The notes under the pieces: generated by a model
The model's input: the letters and a program-made list of their open reading frames with translations, nothing else
Databases searched by the model: none
Told to the model about the DNA's origin: nothing
Part shown: one piece after another, positions 45,044 through 53,403 of the stretch
How positions within the stretch are numbered: the first letter of the stretch is position 1
Layout: every line of letters begins with the position of its first letter
Made by a program: the position numbers and the translations under genes
DNA from: Novosphingobium chloroacetimidivorans
GTDB taxonomy: Bacteria > Pseudomonadota > Alphaproteobacteria > Sphingomonadales > Sphingomonadaceae
Length of the DNA stretch: 64,000 nt
Direction of reading: 5' to 3'
Assembly: GCF_014204535.1 (NCBI RefSeq)
Contig: NZ_JACHLR010000001.1
Location: forward strand, 310,001-374,000

Positions 45044-46021
45044 ATGATGACGAATTCCTCGCGCCAACCCGATCGAGCCGGCGTGCTGCGCGCGGCGGAG
45101 AAGATCGCTGCGTTGCTGCCGCCGACCCCGCTCCTGCCGCTGCAGATCGGCGATCGCACCATCTGGTGCAAGGCGGAGAACCTGCAACCGGTCGGCGCCT
45201 TCAAGATTCGCGGCGCCTGGCATCGCCTGACCGACCTCGACCAAGCCGAGCGCACTTGCGGCGTGGTCGGCGTGTCCAGCGGCAACCACGCGCAAGGCGT
45301 TGCCTGGGCGGCACGTCGGCTCGGCATCGCAGCCACCATCGTCATGCCCGTCGATGCGCCGCGCGTGAAATTGGATGCAACCCGCGCATTGGGAGCTCAG
45401 GTCGTGCTGTACGACCGGCCGGGCGGAGAAGATCGCGAGGCTGTCGCGGCGCGCCTGGTGGCCGAGAGCGGCGCCACGCTGGTCCACGCCTTCGCCGATC
45501 CGTGGGTGATCGAAGGCCAGGGATCCACCGGCATAGAGATCGCGGCGCAGATGGAGAAGCTCGACGGCGGTGGCCCTGACCTGCTCGTCTGCCCTTGCGG
45601 CGGTGGCGGGCTCAGCGCCGGTCTGGCCCTCGCCTGCCCCGACGCGAGCGTCGTGCCCGTGGAGCCCGAAGGATGGGACACCATGAGACGTAGCCTTGCC
45701 GCGGGCGAGGTCACGCCGATCGGAGCCGATCCTCCCGCGACTCCGTGCGATTCGCTCCAACCTATGTCGACCAGCGCGATCAATCTGGGCGTGCTGAAGA
45801 ACCGCGTCAACCTCGTGGCCACGGTCACGCCGGCCGAAGTGCGTGCGGCGCAGCGGCTGGCGTTCTCTCGGCTGCGGCTGGTGGTCGAGCCGGGAGGAGC
45901 CGCCGCGCTCGCTGCTGTACTGACTGGAAAGGTCGCGGTGACCGAGCGCACCGCGGTGGTGCTCTCCGGCGGCAACACCGATCCTGCGGCCTTCGCGCAA
46001 GTTCTGCTGGGGAGCGACTGA
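45044..46021 (+). CDS. Serine/threonine dehydratase or racemase-type PLP enzyme (325 aa)
   Basis: Fold II PLP enzyme with Lys54 (PVGAFKIRGA), SSGNHAQG (79-86) and the phosphate loop CGGGGLSAGL. There is no C-terminal ACT domain, so it is not the regulated biosynthetic IlvA but resembles catabolic threonine dehydratase, serine racemase or hydroxyaspartate dehydratase. Starts at ATG 45044 (or 45047). One-base overlap with the next small gene. Confidence 0.85.
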   Translation: MMTNSSRQPDRAGVLRAAEKIAALLPPTPLLPLQIGDRTIWCKAENLQPVGAFKIRGAWHRLTDLDQAERTCGVVGVSSGNHAQGVAWAARRLGIAATIVMPVDAPRVKLDATRALGAQVVLYDRPGGEDREAVAARLVAESGATLVHAFADPWVIEGQGSTGIEIAAQMEKLDGGGPDLLVCPCGGGGLSAGLALACPDASVVPVEPEGWDTMRRSLAAGEVTPIGADPPATPCDSLQPMSTSAINLGVLKNRVNLVATVTPAEVRAAQRLAFSRLRLVVEPGGAAALAAVLTGKVAVTERTAVVLSGGNTDPAAFAQVLLGSD

Positions 46022-46281
46022 TGGACTTCGACGATCAGCTGCGCCGCTACTTCGGCACCGACGACATGAATGCGATCGCACCGGCGGCGCTCGACGCGGG
46101 CATCGAGCGCATGGGGGTCGACCTCGGCATGGAGCAGGATCGCGGCCGGCGCTTCGCGCTGTGGACGTTGATGTACCTGCTCGGCGCCGCGCCCGATCTC
46201 GACGTGGCGTTCAAGAACGCCGAGGACCGGGACGCCGCCCGCGACTTCATGGACTTGATGGACAAGGCGACGCGCGAGTAG
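46021..46281 (+). CDS. Small acidic conserved-type protein (86 aa)
   Basis: ATG at 46021 shares its A with the preceding stop (TGATG), so it is coupled to the dehydratase gene. The product is acidic and helical (MDFDDQLRRYFGTDD; ALWTLMYLLGAAPDLDVAF). No named family. Possibly a partner of the upstream enzyme or simply a cotranscribed housekeeping protein. Confidence 0.6.
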   Translation: MDFDDQLRRYFGTDDMNAIAPAALDAGIERMGVDLGMEQDRGRRFALWTLMYLLGAAPDLDVAFKNAEDRDAARDFMDLMDKATRE

Positions 46282-46292
46282 GTCGCGACGCC

Positions 46293-47495
46293 TCAATCCC
46301 GCACGAAAAGGCTCGCCAGCTCCACATGGGTCGACCAGCGAAACTGGCCTACCGGCCGTAGCTCTGCGAGGCGATAGCCGCCGGCGATGAGAAGTCCGGC
46401 ATCGCGCGCCCAGCTCGACGGATTGCACGAGATGTAGACGACGCGCGCAACGGTGCTCTCGGCGATGCGGCCGACCTGCTCGCGAGCGCCCGCACGGGGC
46501 GGATCCAGCAGCACCGCGGCGAAGCGATTCAGCTCGTCGGGCTGGAGCGGATTGCGGAACAAGTCACGATGCAGCGCATGGACCGGCACTTGCGCGCGGC
46601 CTGCAGCGAGCTTGCAAGCCAGGTGCGTCTCACGCGCGGCCTCCGCAGCCAGCACCTTGGTGCCTGGACCCGCGAGTGCGAAGGCGAAAGTGCCGAGGCC
46701 GGAAAACAAGTCGGCGACCGTCACCGAGCCCGCCAGCCATTCGCGAGCGGCGGCAACCAGCGCTTCCTCGCCGTCGCGAGTTGCTTGCAGGAAGGCGCCC
46801 GGCGGCAGTGGCACCGGAACGCCGCCCAAGCGAATGGTGATTGGCTCGGGCTCCCAAACGCCTTCAGGGCCATAGCCTTGGTCGAGCGTGACGCGTGCCA
46901 GCGACTGGCGGGCCGCGAAGTCCAGCAGCGCCTCGGTGGGCGCCAGGCCTTCGACCTTCAGCCCCTTGAGGACAAGATCGACGCCCTGCTCGCTCAAGGC
47001 CAGATCGACTTCGACCGCCAGCTTGCCCGGCTGTGCGGCCAGCATCCGGCGCAGCGGTGCCACCTGGGCGAAGAGTTCGGGCGCGAGCACATGGCACTCA
47101 TGCATGTCGACGATGCGGTGCGATCCTGCCTCGCGAAAGCCGAGCGCAATGCGACCGCCGACCCGCTGGGCATGCAGCGAGGCCCGGCGGCGCGTGCGCG
47201 GTGGCGAGAGATGCGGCGGGCCGATCAGGTCCGGCTCCAGGCCCTGGCCGGTAGCCGCGTTCGCAACGCGGCTGGCGACGAAATCGGCAAGCGACGGCTC
47301 ATCGAGTTGCTGGAGCTGGCATCCGCCACAGTTGCCGAAGTGCCGGCATGGCGGGACCGCATGATGGGGGCCCGCCTCCACCGTTCCGTCGACCTGCACA
47401 CGGTCCCCCGGCGCGGTGAACGCCACGTGGCGGCCCGAGGCGGTGATGCCATCGCCCTTGGCGGCGATGCGGATGATCTCCTCGCCGTCGCTCAC
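46293..47495 (-). CDS. TrmA/RlmD-family RNA m5U methyltransferase (400 aa)
   Basis: Iron-sulfur cysteines Cys50, Cys56, Cys59 (CRHFGNCGGC) plus a later HECH, SAM motif DLFSGLGTFAFALA, LLDPPRAG and the catalytic ISCNPSSWARD near the C terminus match RlmD-like 23S rRNA uracil-5-methyltransferases. A short TRAM-like N terminus is present. The GTG start overlaps the stop of nnrD (GTGA). Confidence 0.9.
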   Translation of the reverse strand: MSDGEEIIRIAAKGDGITASGRHVAFTAPGDRVQVDGTVEAGPHHAVPPCRHFGNCGGCQLQQLDEPSLADFVASRVANAATGQGLEPDLIGPPHLSPPRTRRRASLHAQRVGGRIALGFREAGSHRIVDMHECHVLAPELFAQVAPLRRMLAAQPGKLAVEVDLALSEQGVDLVLKGLKVEGLAPTEALLDFAARQSLARVTLDQGYGPEGVWEPEPITIRLGGVPVPLPPGAFLQATRDGEEALVAAAREWLAGSVTVADLFSGLGTFAFALAGPGTKVLAAEAARETHLACKLAAGRAQVPVHALHRDLFRNPLQPDELNRFAAVLLDPPRAGAREQVGRIAESTVARVVYISCNPSSWARDAGLLIAGGYRLAELRPVGQFRWSTHVELASLFVRD

Positions 47496-48862
47496 AGGCA
47501 GGCAGCCATCGCTTGCGGAAGATGGGTCACGAGGTCATCGGCCACGAACGCGGGTCCGGCACGCCGCGCCGCTTCGGCATGAAGCCATACCGCCTGACAG
47601 GCCGCTTCGAAGGGATCGCGGGTAACGGCCAGACGCGAGGCGCACAGACCGGCGAGGACATCGCCGGTGCCGGCAGTGGACAGCCAGGTCGATGCGCGCG
47701 GCGCGATCCTGGTGGACCCGTCCGGACTTGCGACGATGGTGTCCGGGCCCTTGTAGACAACCACGCTTCCGCTCGTGGCGGCGGCGTGGCGGGCGCGCTC
47801 GACCTTGTTGCCCTCGCTCTGCGGAAACATGCGTGCGAACTCACCTTCATGGGGGGTGACGATGGCAGGCGCGGGCTGCCCCGCTCGCCCCTTCTCGCCG
47901 ATCAGCCAGAGCGCATCGGCATCGGCGACCACCGGAACGCCGCTGCCGAGTGCTGCGCCCAGACTTGACCAGGCCACTTCGTCGCGCCCGAGCCCGGGCC
48001 CGATCAACACGGCCCTGGCTTTGGCAAAGTCCGGTTCGCGCGATTGCACGATCGCGTGACTGGCTCGCACCGCCGTGGGCGCAGTGAGCCGCACGTAGCC
48101 GCAGCCGCCCCGTGCGCAAGCCTCTGCTGCAAGGCCCGCCGCGCCCGGCATCGCGCCGCCGACAACGACGACGAGCCCGCGCCGGTATTTGTGCGCATCT
48201 GCGTCAGGCGCTTGCAATGCCGGTTGGGCGAGGACTCGCGCTGCACCCGGCTGGCAAGTCACGCCGATCTCCACGAGGTGCAACGCGCCCATGCGAACCG
48301 TCGAGGGCATGAGAAAGTGCGCATGTTTCCATGCGCCGAGCGCCAATGTCAGGTCGCACGCAGCCAGTCCTTCGTTCAGAAAGGAACCGCTGTCCGCGTC
48401 GATGCCACTAGGCACGTCGACAGCGATCGTGCGCCGGTGCGACGCGGCGAGTCGACCGAGCAGCGCGACATGCTCGGGTGCAAGTGGACGCGAGAGGCCG
48501 CTGCCGAACAGGCAGTCCACGAAAACATCGCCATGAACATCTGAGTCGCTATCGAGGATCGAACCTGCGAAGAGTTCGCGAGCCTTGCGGGCGGCCTGCG
48601 TCCGCGGTTCGCCGGCCGCGACAACCACCGCCTCGCCCCCGCGCTCAAGCAGGCTTTGCGCGATGACATAGCCATCGCCGCCGTTGTTGCCCGGTCCGCA
48701 CAGCACCGTCACGTGGTGCCGCCCGGCCATGCGCCAGACCCAGTCCGCGGCGCCTCGCCCGGCGAGGTCCATCAGCGCCTCGACGCTGCTGCCCGCGGCG
48801 ATCAGTTGGTCCTCCGCGGCGCGCATCTGCGCTACCGTGAGGATCTGGTCAGGGCTTGGCAT
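47492..48862 (-). CDS. nnrD: Bifunctional NAD(P)HX epimerase/dehydratase (456 aa)
   Basis: The N-terminal YjeF_N epimerase has CGPGNNGGDGYV and VDVPSGIDADSG. The C-terminal carbohydrate-kinase-like dehydratase has GGAMPGAAGLA, TPHEGEFARMFP and STAGTGDVLAG. It repairs hydrated NADH and NADPH. ATG 48862 lies inside the end of the upstream lipoprotein gene (14-base overlap). Confidence 0.93.
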   Translation of the reverse strand: MPSPDQILTVAQMRAAEDQLIAAGSSVEALMDLAGRGAADWVWRMAGRHHVTVLCGPGNNGGDGYVIAQSLLERGGEAVVVAAGEPRTQAARKARELFAGSILDSDSDVHGDVFVDCLFGSGLSRPLAPEHVALLGRLAASHRRTIAVDVPSGIDADSGSFLNEGLAACDLTLALGAWKHAHFLMPSTVRMGALHLVEIGVTCQPGAARVLAQPALQAPDADAHKYRRGLVVVVGGAMPGAAGLAAEACARGGCGYVRLTAPTAVRASHAIVQSREPDFAKARAVLIGPGLGRDEVAWSSLGAALGSGVPVVADADALWLIGEKGRAGQPAPAIVTPHEGEFARMFPQSEGNKVERARHAAATSGSVVVYKGPDTIVASPDGSTRIAPRASTWLSTAGTGDVLAGLCASRLAVTRDPFEAACQAVWLHAEAARRAGPAFVADDLVTHLPQAMAACL

Positions 48863-49220
48863 CGGCCGGCTTGGACTTGATCCGGGCGGGGAAGAGGTAG
48901 CGATCGTCGGCCACGCTGACGGCCAGCTTGTCGCCCTGGATCGCGGTACGCGCCTGCTCGGAACCATCCGCGACGATAAGGCCGCGGCCGTCGCGCACCA
49001 CGGCGAAGCGGCGGAATGCGCCATCGGGATGACGCAGGATCAGCGTCAGAGTGCCATCCACATCGGCACGATCGACGGCGCAGCTCTCGCTGAACTCGCT
49101 TGCACCAGCAAGCGCGCAGGCGATGCGCTCGCCACCCTCGGCGACCTTCGGCGTCTCTGCCGCCGGGTCCGCCGAGCAGCCGGTCAGCAGCGCGAGTGCG
49201 AGGACAGCGACCGCACGCAT
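48849..49220 (-). CDS. Small lipoprotein of unknown function (123 aa)
   Basis: Lipobox LTGC with Cys15, then a small beta-rich domain (TLTLILRHPDGAFRRFAVVRDGRGLIVADG). Two further Cys (ACAL, SCAV) could pair. Its ATG overlaps the ilvD stop (ATGA at 49220) and its end overlaps the nnrD start, so the three are one transcript. Confidence 0.75.
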   Translation of the reverse strand: MRAVAVLALALLTGCSADPAAETPKVAEGGERIACALAGASEFSESCAVDRADVDGTLTLILRHPDGAFRRFAVVRDGRGLIVADGSEQARTAIQGDKLAVSVADDRYLFPARIKSKPADAKP

Positions 49221-51076
49221 CAGCCGCGCTTCAGCTGCGACACGTCTCGAACCGCGCCGCGCGCGGCACTGGTCGTCATCGCCGCATAGGCCTGCAGCGC
49301 GACCGAGACCTTGCGCGGTCGCGGGTGCAGCGGAGTCCAGGCATGCACGCCCTTGGCTTCCATGGCATCGCGGCGTTGGCGCAGCACCTCGTCCGACACC
49401 ACGAGGTTGATGGTGCGATTGGGAATGTCGATCTCGATCACGTCGCCGTTCTCGACCAGCCCGATCGCACCGCCTTCCGCCGCCTCGGGCGAAGCGTGAC
49501 CGATCGATAGTCCCGATGTGCCGCCCGAGAACCGTCCGTCGGTGATCAGCGCGCACGCGGCGCCTAGCCCCTTCGATTTCAGGTAGCTGGTCGGATAGAG
49601 CATCTCCTGCATTCCAGGTCCGCCGCGCGGCCCTTCGTAGCGGATCACCACCACGTCGCCGGCCACCACCTGACCGCCGAGAATGCCCGCGACCGCCGCA
49701 TCCTGGCTTTCGTAGACGCGCGCCGGGCCGGTGAACTTCAGGATCTTCTCGTCGACGCCGGCTGTCTTCACGATACAGCCATCGAGCGCGATGTTGCCCG
49801 AAAGCACGGCCAGCCCACCATCCTGGCTGAATGCGTGCTCTGCCGAGCGGATGACCCCACCCTCACGGTCGACGTCCAGGCTCTCCCAGCGGCGCGCCTG
49901 GCTGAAGGCGGTCTGGGTCGGCACGCCGCCCGGTGCGGCAGCGTAGAACTCGCGCACGTCGCTCGATGGCTGCAATGCGATATCCCAGCGGGCGATGGCA
50001 TCGCCGATGGACTTGGAATGCACGGTCGGCAAGTCGCGGTTGATCAGCCCGGCGCGATCGAGCTCGCCCAGGATCGCCATGATTCCGCCGGCGCGGTGAA
50101 CGTCTTCCATGTGGACGTCGCTCTTGGCGGGTGCGACCTTGGACAGGCACGGCACCTTGCGGCTCAGCCGGTCGATATCGGCCATGGTGAAGTCTATTCC
50201 TGCCTCGTGCGCGGCAGCGAGCAGGTGAAGCACGGTGTTGGTCGACCCGCCCATGGCGATGTCGAGGCTCATGGCGTTCTCGAAGGCGCCGAAGCTGGCG
50301 ACGTTGCGCGGCAGGACGCTTGCATCCTCGCCCTCGTAGTACCGATGGCACAAATCGACGACCACGCGTCCGGCTTCCAGGAACAGCCGCTCGCGATCCG
50401 CATGGGTCGCCAGCATCGAGCCGTTGCCCGGCAGCGAGAGGCCCAGCGCCTCGGTCAGGCAGTTCATCGAGTTGGCGGTGAACATGCCCGAGCACGAACC
50501 GCACGTCGGGCAGGCCGAGCGCTCGATGGTGGCGACGTCCTCGTCCGAATAGGACTCGTCGGCGGCTGCCACCATGGCGTCCACCAGGTCGAGCGCATGC
50601 TCCTTGCCCTTCAGGATGACCTTGCCCGCTTCCATCGGGCCGCCCGAGACGAACACCGCGGGGATGTTCAGCCGCAAGGCCGCCATCAGCATGCCGGGTG
50701 TGATCTTGTCGCAGTTGGAGATGCAGACCATGGCGTCGGCACAGTGCGCGTTCACCATGTACTCGACGCTGTCGGCGATCAGGTCGCGGCTGGGCAGCGA
50801 ATAAAGCATGCCGTCGTGCCCCATGGCGATGCCGTCGTCGACCGCGATGGTGTTGAATTCCTTGGCGACCCCGCCCGCCGCCTCGATCTGGCGCGCGACC
50901 AATTGGCCCAGGTCCTTGAGGTGGACGTGGCCCGGCACGAACTGCGTGAAGGAGTTCACCACCGCGATGATGGGCTTGCCGAAATCGGAGTCCTTCATGC
51001 CGGTGGCGCGCCAGAGACCCCGAGCGCCCGCCATGTTGCGGCCGTGGGTCGTGGTGCGGGAACGATAGGCAGGCAT
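49220..51076 (-). CDS. ilvD: Dihydroxy-acid dehydratase (618 aa)
   Basis: Iron-sulfur lyase of branched-chain amino acid and pantothenate synthesis. FeS cysteines in [11 protein letters not shown] and [19 protein letters not shown] and the [12 protein letters not shown] block near the C terminus are present; full length (E. coli 616 aa). Confidence 0.96.
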   Translation of the reverse strand: MPAYRSRTTTHGRNMAGARGLWRATGMKDSDFGKPIIAVVNSFTQFVPGHVHLKDLGQLVARQIEAAGGVAKEFNTIAVDDGIAMGHDGMLYSLPSRDLIADSVEYMVNAHCADAMVCISNCDKITPGMLMAALRLNIPAVFVSGGPMEAGKVILKGKEHALDLVDAMVAAADESYSDEDVATIERSACPTCGSCSGMFTANSMNCLTEALGLSLPGNGSMLATHADRERLFLEAGRVVVDLCHRYYEGEDASVLPRNVASFGAFENAMSLDIAMGGSTNTVLHLLAAAHEAGIDFTMADIDRLSRKVPCLSKVAPAKSDVHMEDVHRAGGIMAILGELDRAGLINRDLPTVHSKSIGDAIARWDIALQPSSDVREFYAAAPGGVPTQTAFSQARRWESLDVDREGGVIRSAEHAFSQDGGLAVLSGNIALDGCIVKTAGVDEKILKFTGPARVYESQDAAVAGILGGQVVAGDVVVIRYEGPRGGPGMQEMLYPTSYLKSKGLGAACALITDGRFSGGTSGLSIGHASPEAAEGGAIGLVENGDVIEIDIPNRTINLVVSDEVLRQRRDAMEAKGVHAWTPLHPRPRKVSVALQAYAAMTTSAARGAVRDVSQLKRG

Positions 51077-51298
51077 GGCACGGGCTCCGGGCGTCAGCGC
51101 TTATGGGACGAACCCGGCCCTCTACTCCAGCCAGGAGCCCAGTCGAAGCGGAAAATGCCGGGTGCAGCGCAAGCAGGGCGGGGGCGATAGGACGGAATTG
51201 CGCAGGACCTCACGCGTTGAGCCCTCAGGTCAGTGCAGTGCAATTGAAAAGCTGGCTCGGCCGTGGCGGCATCGAGGTGAAGCGAGACACGAACCAAT

Positions 51299-51315
51299 GG
51301 TATAGATACTATACC
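51299..51315. promoter_or_regulatory. Palindromic operator-like site
   Basis: GGTATAG-ATA-CTATACC has perfect 7-base inverted arms around 3 bases, typical of a dimeric repressor or activator site (TetR- or GntR-like spacing). The cognate regulator is unknown. Confidence 0.5.
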
Positions 51316-51362
51316 GATGGCATTATTGCAGCGAGTAGAAGCGCCACTCGAGAACATTGCTT

Positions 51363-51392
51363 AACAAGCATTATCCAAACAAGCATTATCCA
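51363..51392. repeat. Exact 15-base tandem repeat
   Basis: AACAAGCATTATCCA occurs twice without interruption (51363-51377 and 51378-51392). It could be a recent slippage duplication or a pair of factor-binding half sites upstream of the secreted-peptide gene. Confidence 0.65.
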
Positions 51393-51514
51393 ATTGTGCG
51401 GCCGTTGCAATGACACGGCAGGCGGGAGCTAGGACCTAAAGGCAACACGTGAACACCTGTGCTTGGCACATGGTTGTTCTTGTGCGCATGAGGTCCTGCA
51501 AAGGAGTTGCTAAA

Positions 51515-51802
51515 ATGGGTTGCTCAAGAAAGACTTACGGCCTGGGCATTGTTGCTCTGGCGCTAGCATTGCCGGTGTCGGCCCAAGCGGGCGGGAACCC
51601 CACGCCTTCCGAAAACGCTGCATCCTTCCATTATGACGGACGCGGATCGAACAACGGCCGAGGCAATGCCTATGGATATGGCCATGACAAAGGTCCGAAG
51701 CCAGGTAACGGCAACGGTAACGGGCATGATAACGGTCACGGAAATGGCAATGGCAACGGCCACTGCAAGTATGACGAGCGCTGCCACATTAGCCCGGGCT
51801 GA
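51515..51802 (+). CDS. Secreted Gly/Asn/His-rich small protein (95 aa)
   Basis: A signal peptide (cleavage after AQA, residue 25) precedes a mature peptide of about 70 residues dominated by Gly, Asn and His with short NG/GH repeats (about 61-82, e.g. NGNGHDNGHGNGNG) and two C-terminal Cys (HCKYDERCH). ATG 51515 has AAGGAG eight bases upstream; an earlier in-frame ATG lacks this. Low complexity with regularly spaced His suggests metal binding or an unstructured exported matrix peptide. No family is recognised. Confidence 0.65.
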   Translation: MGCSRKTYGLGIVALALALPVSAQAGGNPTPSENAASFHYDGRGSNNGRGNAYGYGHDKGPKPGNGNGNGHDNGHGNGNGNGHCKYDERCHISPG

Positions 51803-51810
51803 GGGTACCG

Positions 51811-51848
51811 CCCTGTAACTCGTCTCTGAGATCAGACGAGTTGCAGGG
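51811..51848. terminator. Bidirectional terminator hairpin
   Basis: CCCTGTAACTCGTCT (51811-51825) pairs with AGACGAGTTGCAGGG (51834-51848), a 15-base stem with one mismatch, loop of 8. It lies between convergent genes and overlaps the 3' end of the minus-strand one. Confidence 0.6.
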
Positions 51849-52578
51849 TGACGGTTGCGGCGATGGCGGACAGCCGCTCGGCCCAGAGGGCTTCACCTTC
51901 GTCCGTGCCGATCTGGTCCTGGCGGATTTCGATGCCGAGATAGGGCCGCCCTAACGCCTCGGCGTGGCGGTTCATCGTCGCGTTGAGGACCTTGCCCGAA
52001 TAGGGGTGCTGGTCGCCCACGACCAGTCCTTCGGCTTCGAGCAGCGGAATGGCGATGCGCGCCGCCCGGTCGTCCTCGTTGTAGAGCACGCCGACCTGCC
52101 ACGGCCTTGTCTGCGCGGGATCGCTGGCAAGACGGGGCGTGAAGCTGTGCAAGGACAGGATCAACGCGGGCGGGTTCGCTTCCAGCATTGCGGCCAACGC
52201 GGTGTGATAAGGATCGAAGAACCGTTCCAGCCGCGCGGCTCGGGCAGCGGCGGACAATACATTCCCGGGAATGGGGTACCCGTCACTCGTCTCTGGAAAG
52301 ATGCCTGGTGCATCCGGGTCGCGGTTGAAGTCGCAGACGAGCCGACTGACGTTCGCGAGGAATGCAGCCGTACCCGGCCGCACCATGCGCTCGGCCACGC
52401 CGGCAACGCCGATGTCGACGGCGATGTGCTCGCGCAGCAAGTCAGGAGCGATCCCCAACGCGATATCGTCAGGCACGCGGCTGGACGCATGGTCGGCGAC
52501 CACCAGCACGCCGCCCGCCTGAGGTTCGCCCAACAGCCGGTAAACCTCGGAGAGCCCAGAGTGCTCGGTCAAGGTCAA
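51832..52578 (-). CDS. N-formylglutamate amidohydrolase family protein (248 aa)
   Basis: VVADHASSRVPDDI, the ERFFDPYHTALAAML helix, ILSLHSFTPRL and GVLYNEDDRAARIAIPLLEAEG match the FGase family (HutG-like). No hut genes are nearby, so the substrate may differ; many alphaproteobacterial members have unknown roles. The TTG start at 52578 overlaps the ispE stop (TTGA). Confidence 0.82.
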   Translation of the reverse strand: MTLTEHSGLSEVYRLLGEPQAGGVLVVADHASSRVPDDIALGIAPDLLREHIAVDIGVAGVAERMVRPGTAAFLANVSRLVCDFNRDPDAPGIFPETSDGYPIPGNVLSAAARAARLERFFDPYHTALAAMLEANPPALILSLHSFTPRLASDPAQTRPWQVGVLYNEDDRAARIAIPLLEAEGLVVGDQHPYSGKVLNATMNRHAEALGRPYLGIEIRQDQIGTDEGEALWAERLSAIAATVTLQLV

Positions 52579-53384
52579 CGCAGTGCGCCTGCCATGAGCC
52601 ACCAGCCGCCATGATCGCGCGCCAGCTTTGCGGCAGCCTCGTTGCGATCCGAAGCACTCTCGTACAAGGCGAAGCAGGTCGCACCCGAGCCCGACATTCG
52701 GGCAAGGATGGGATCCCCTTCTCGCAGCACGTGGAGGATATCCGCGATCTGCGGGCAGAGCGAGATCGCCGGCGCCTCCAGGTCGTTGCGACCATCCAGC
52801 GCAACGGTGCGCAATGGCCCGACCGGCATGGCTCCACGGTCGATGCCGTCCCAAGCCTTGAACACCGGCCCGGTCGGCAGGGGCAACCGCGGGTTGACGA
52901 GCAGGACGGGCGTGCCTGCCAGATCGTTGTCGACGTCCGTCAGATCGGTGCCGGTGCCGGTGCCGATACACGCTTGCGAGCGGACGCAAGCGGGCACGTC
53001 CGCGCCGAGCCTGGAGGCGCGGGCCATCCAGTCTTCCGGGAGGCCATGGGCCTGCTCGACAAGACGGAACACGGCACCCGCGTCCGCCGAGCCGCCGCCA
53101 AGGCCCGCGGCCACCGGAAGCTGTTTCTCCAGATCCACGGCCCAGCCTTGCCCATGGGGCAGCGCGGCAAGCGCCTTCGCGACGATGTTGCCGAATGGAT
53201 CCTCGATGCCGGACGCGAACTCGCCAGTGGTGCTCAGGGTGTCCTGCGAGGCGGAGCGCACGCTCAGCCGATCGCCCTGATCCACGAAAGCGAACAGGGT
53301 TTCCAGTTCATGGTACCCATCCTCGCGCCGCCTGCGGACATGCAGCGCGAGGTTGATCTTGGCGTAGGCAGTTTCCGTCAGCAC
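52575..53384 (-). CDS. ispE: 4-diphosphocytidyl-2-C-methyl-D-erythritol kinase (269 aa)
   Basis: GHMP kinase of the MEP isoprenoid pathway: AYAKINLALHVRRRREDGYHEL, the ATP loop PVAAGLGGGSADAGAV and MSGSGATCFALY are diagnostic. GTG start at 53384, 19 bases after the ETF dehydrogenase gene, so likely cotranscribed. Confidence 0.95.
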   Translation of the reverse strand: MLTETAYAKINLALHVRRRREDGYHELETLFAFVDQGDRLSVRSASQDTLSTTGEFASGIEDPFGNIVAKALAALPHGQGWAVDLEKQLPVAAGLGGGSADAGAVFRLVEQAHGLPEDWMARASRLGADVPACVRSQACIGTGTGTDLTDVDNDLAGTPVLLVNPRLPLPTGPVFKAWDGIDRGAMPVGPLRTVALDGRNDLEAPAISLCPQIADILHVLREGDPILARMSGSGATCFALYESASDRNEAAAKLARDHGGWWLMAGALR

Positions 53385-53403
53385 AGGGATTCGACGAGCC
53401 GGA

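Larger units (their letters stand above)
51077..51514. other. 438-base intergenic stretch with palindrome and tandem repeat
   Basis: Divergent control region between ilvD and the Gly/Asn/His-rich gene. It holds a 17-base palindrome (51299-51315), a 15-base exact tandem duplication (51363-51392) and a good ribosome-binding site (51501-51506). The AT content rises around 51300-51400 compared with the neighbours. No convincing further gene was found. Confidence 0.5.

Noticed and set aside
49835-51190. A 451-codon open frame antisense to ilvD
   Set aside because: Shadow frame with His/Asp/Val-rich product; ilvD is certain.
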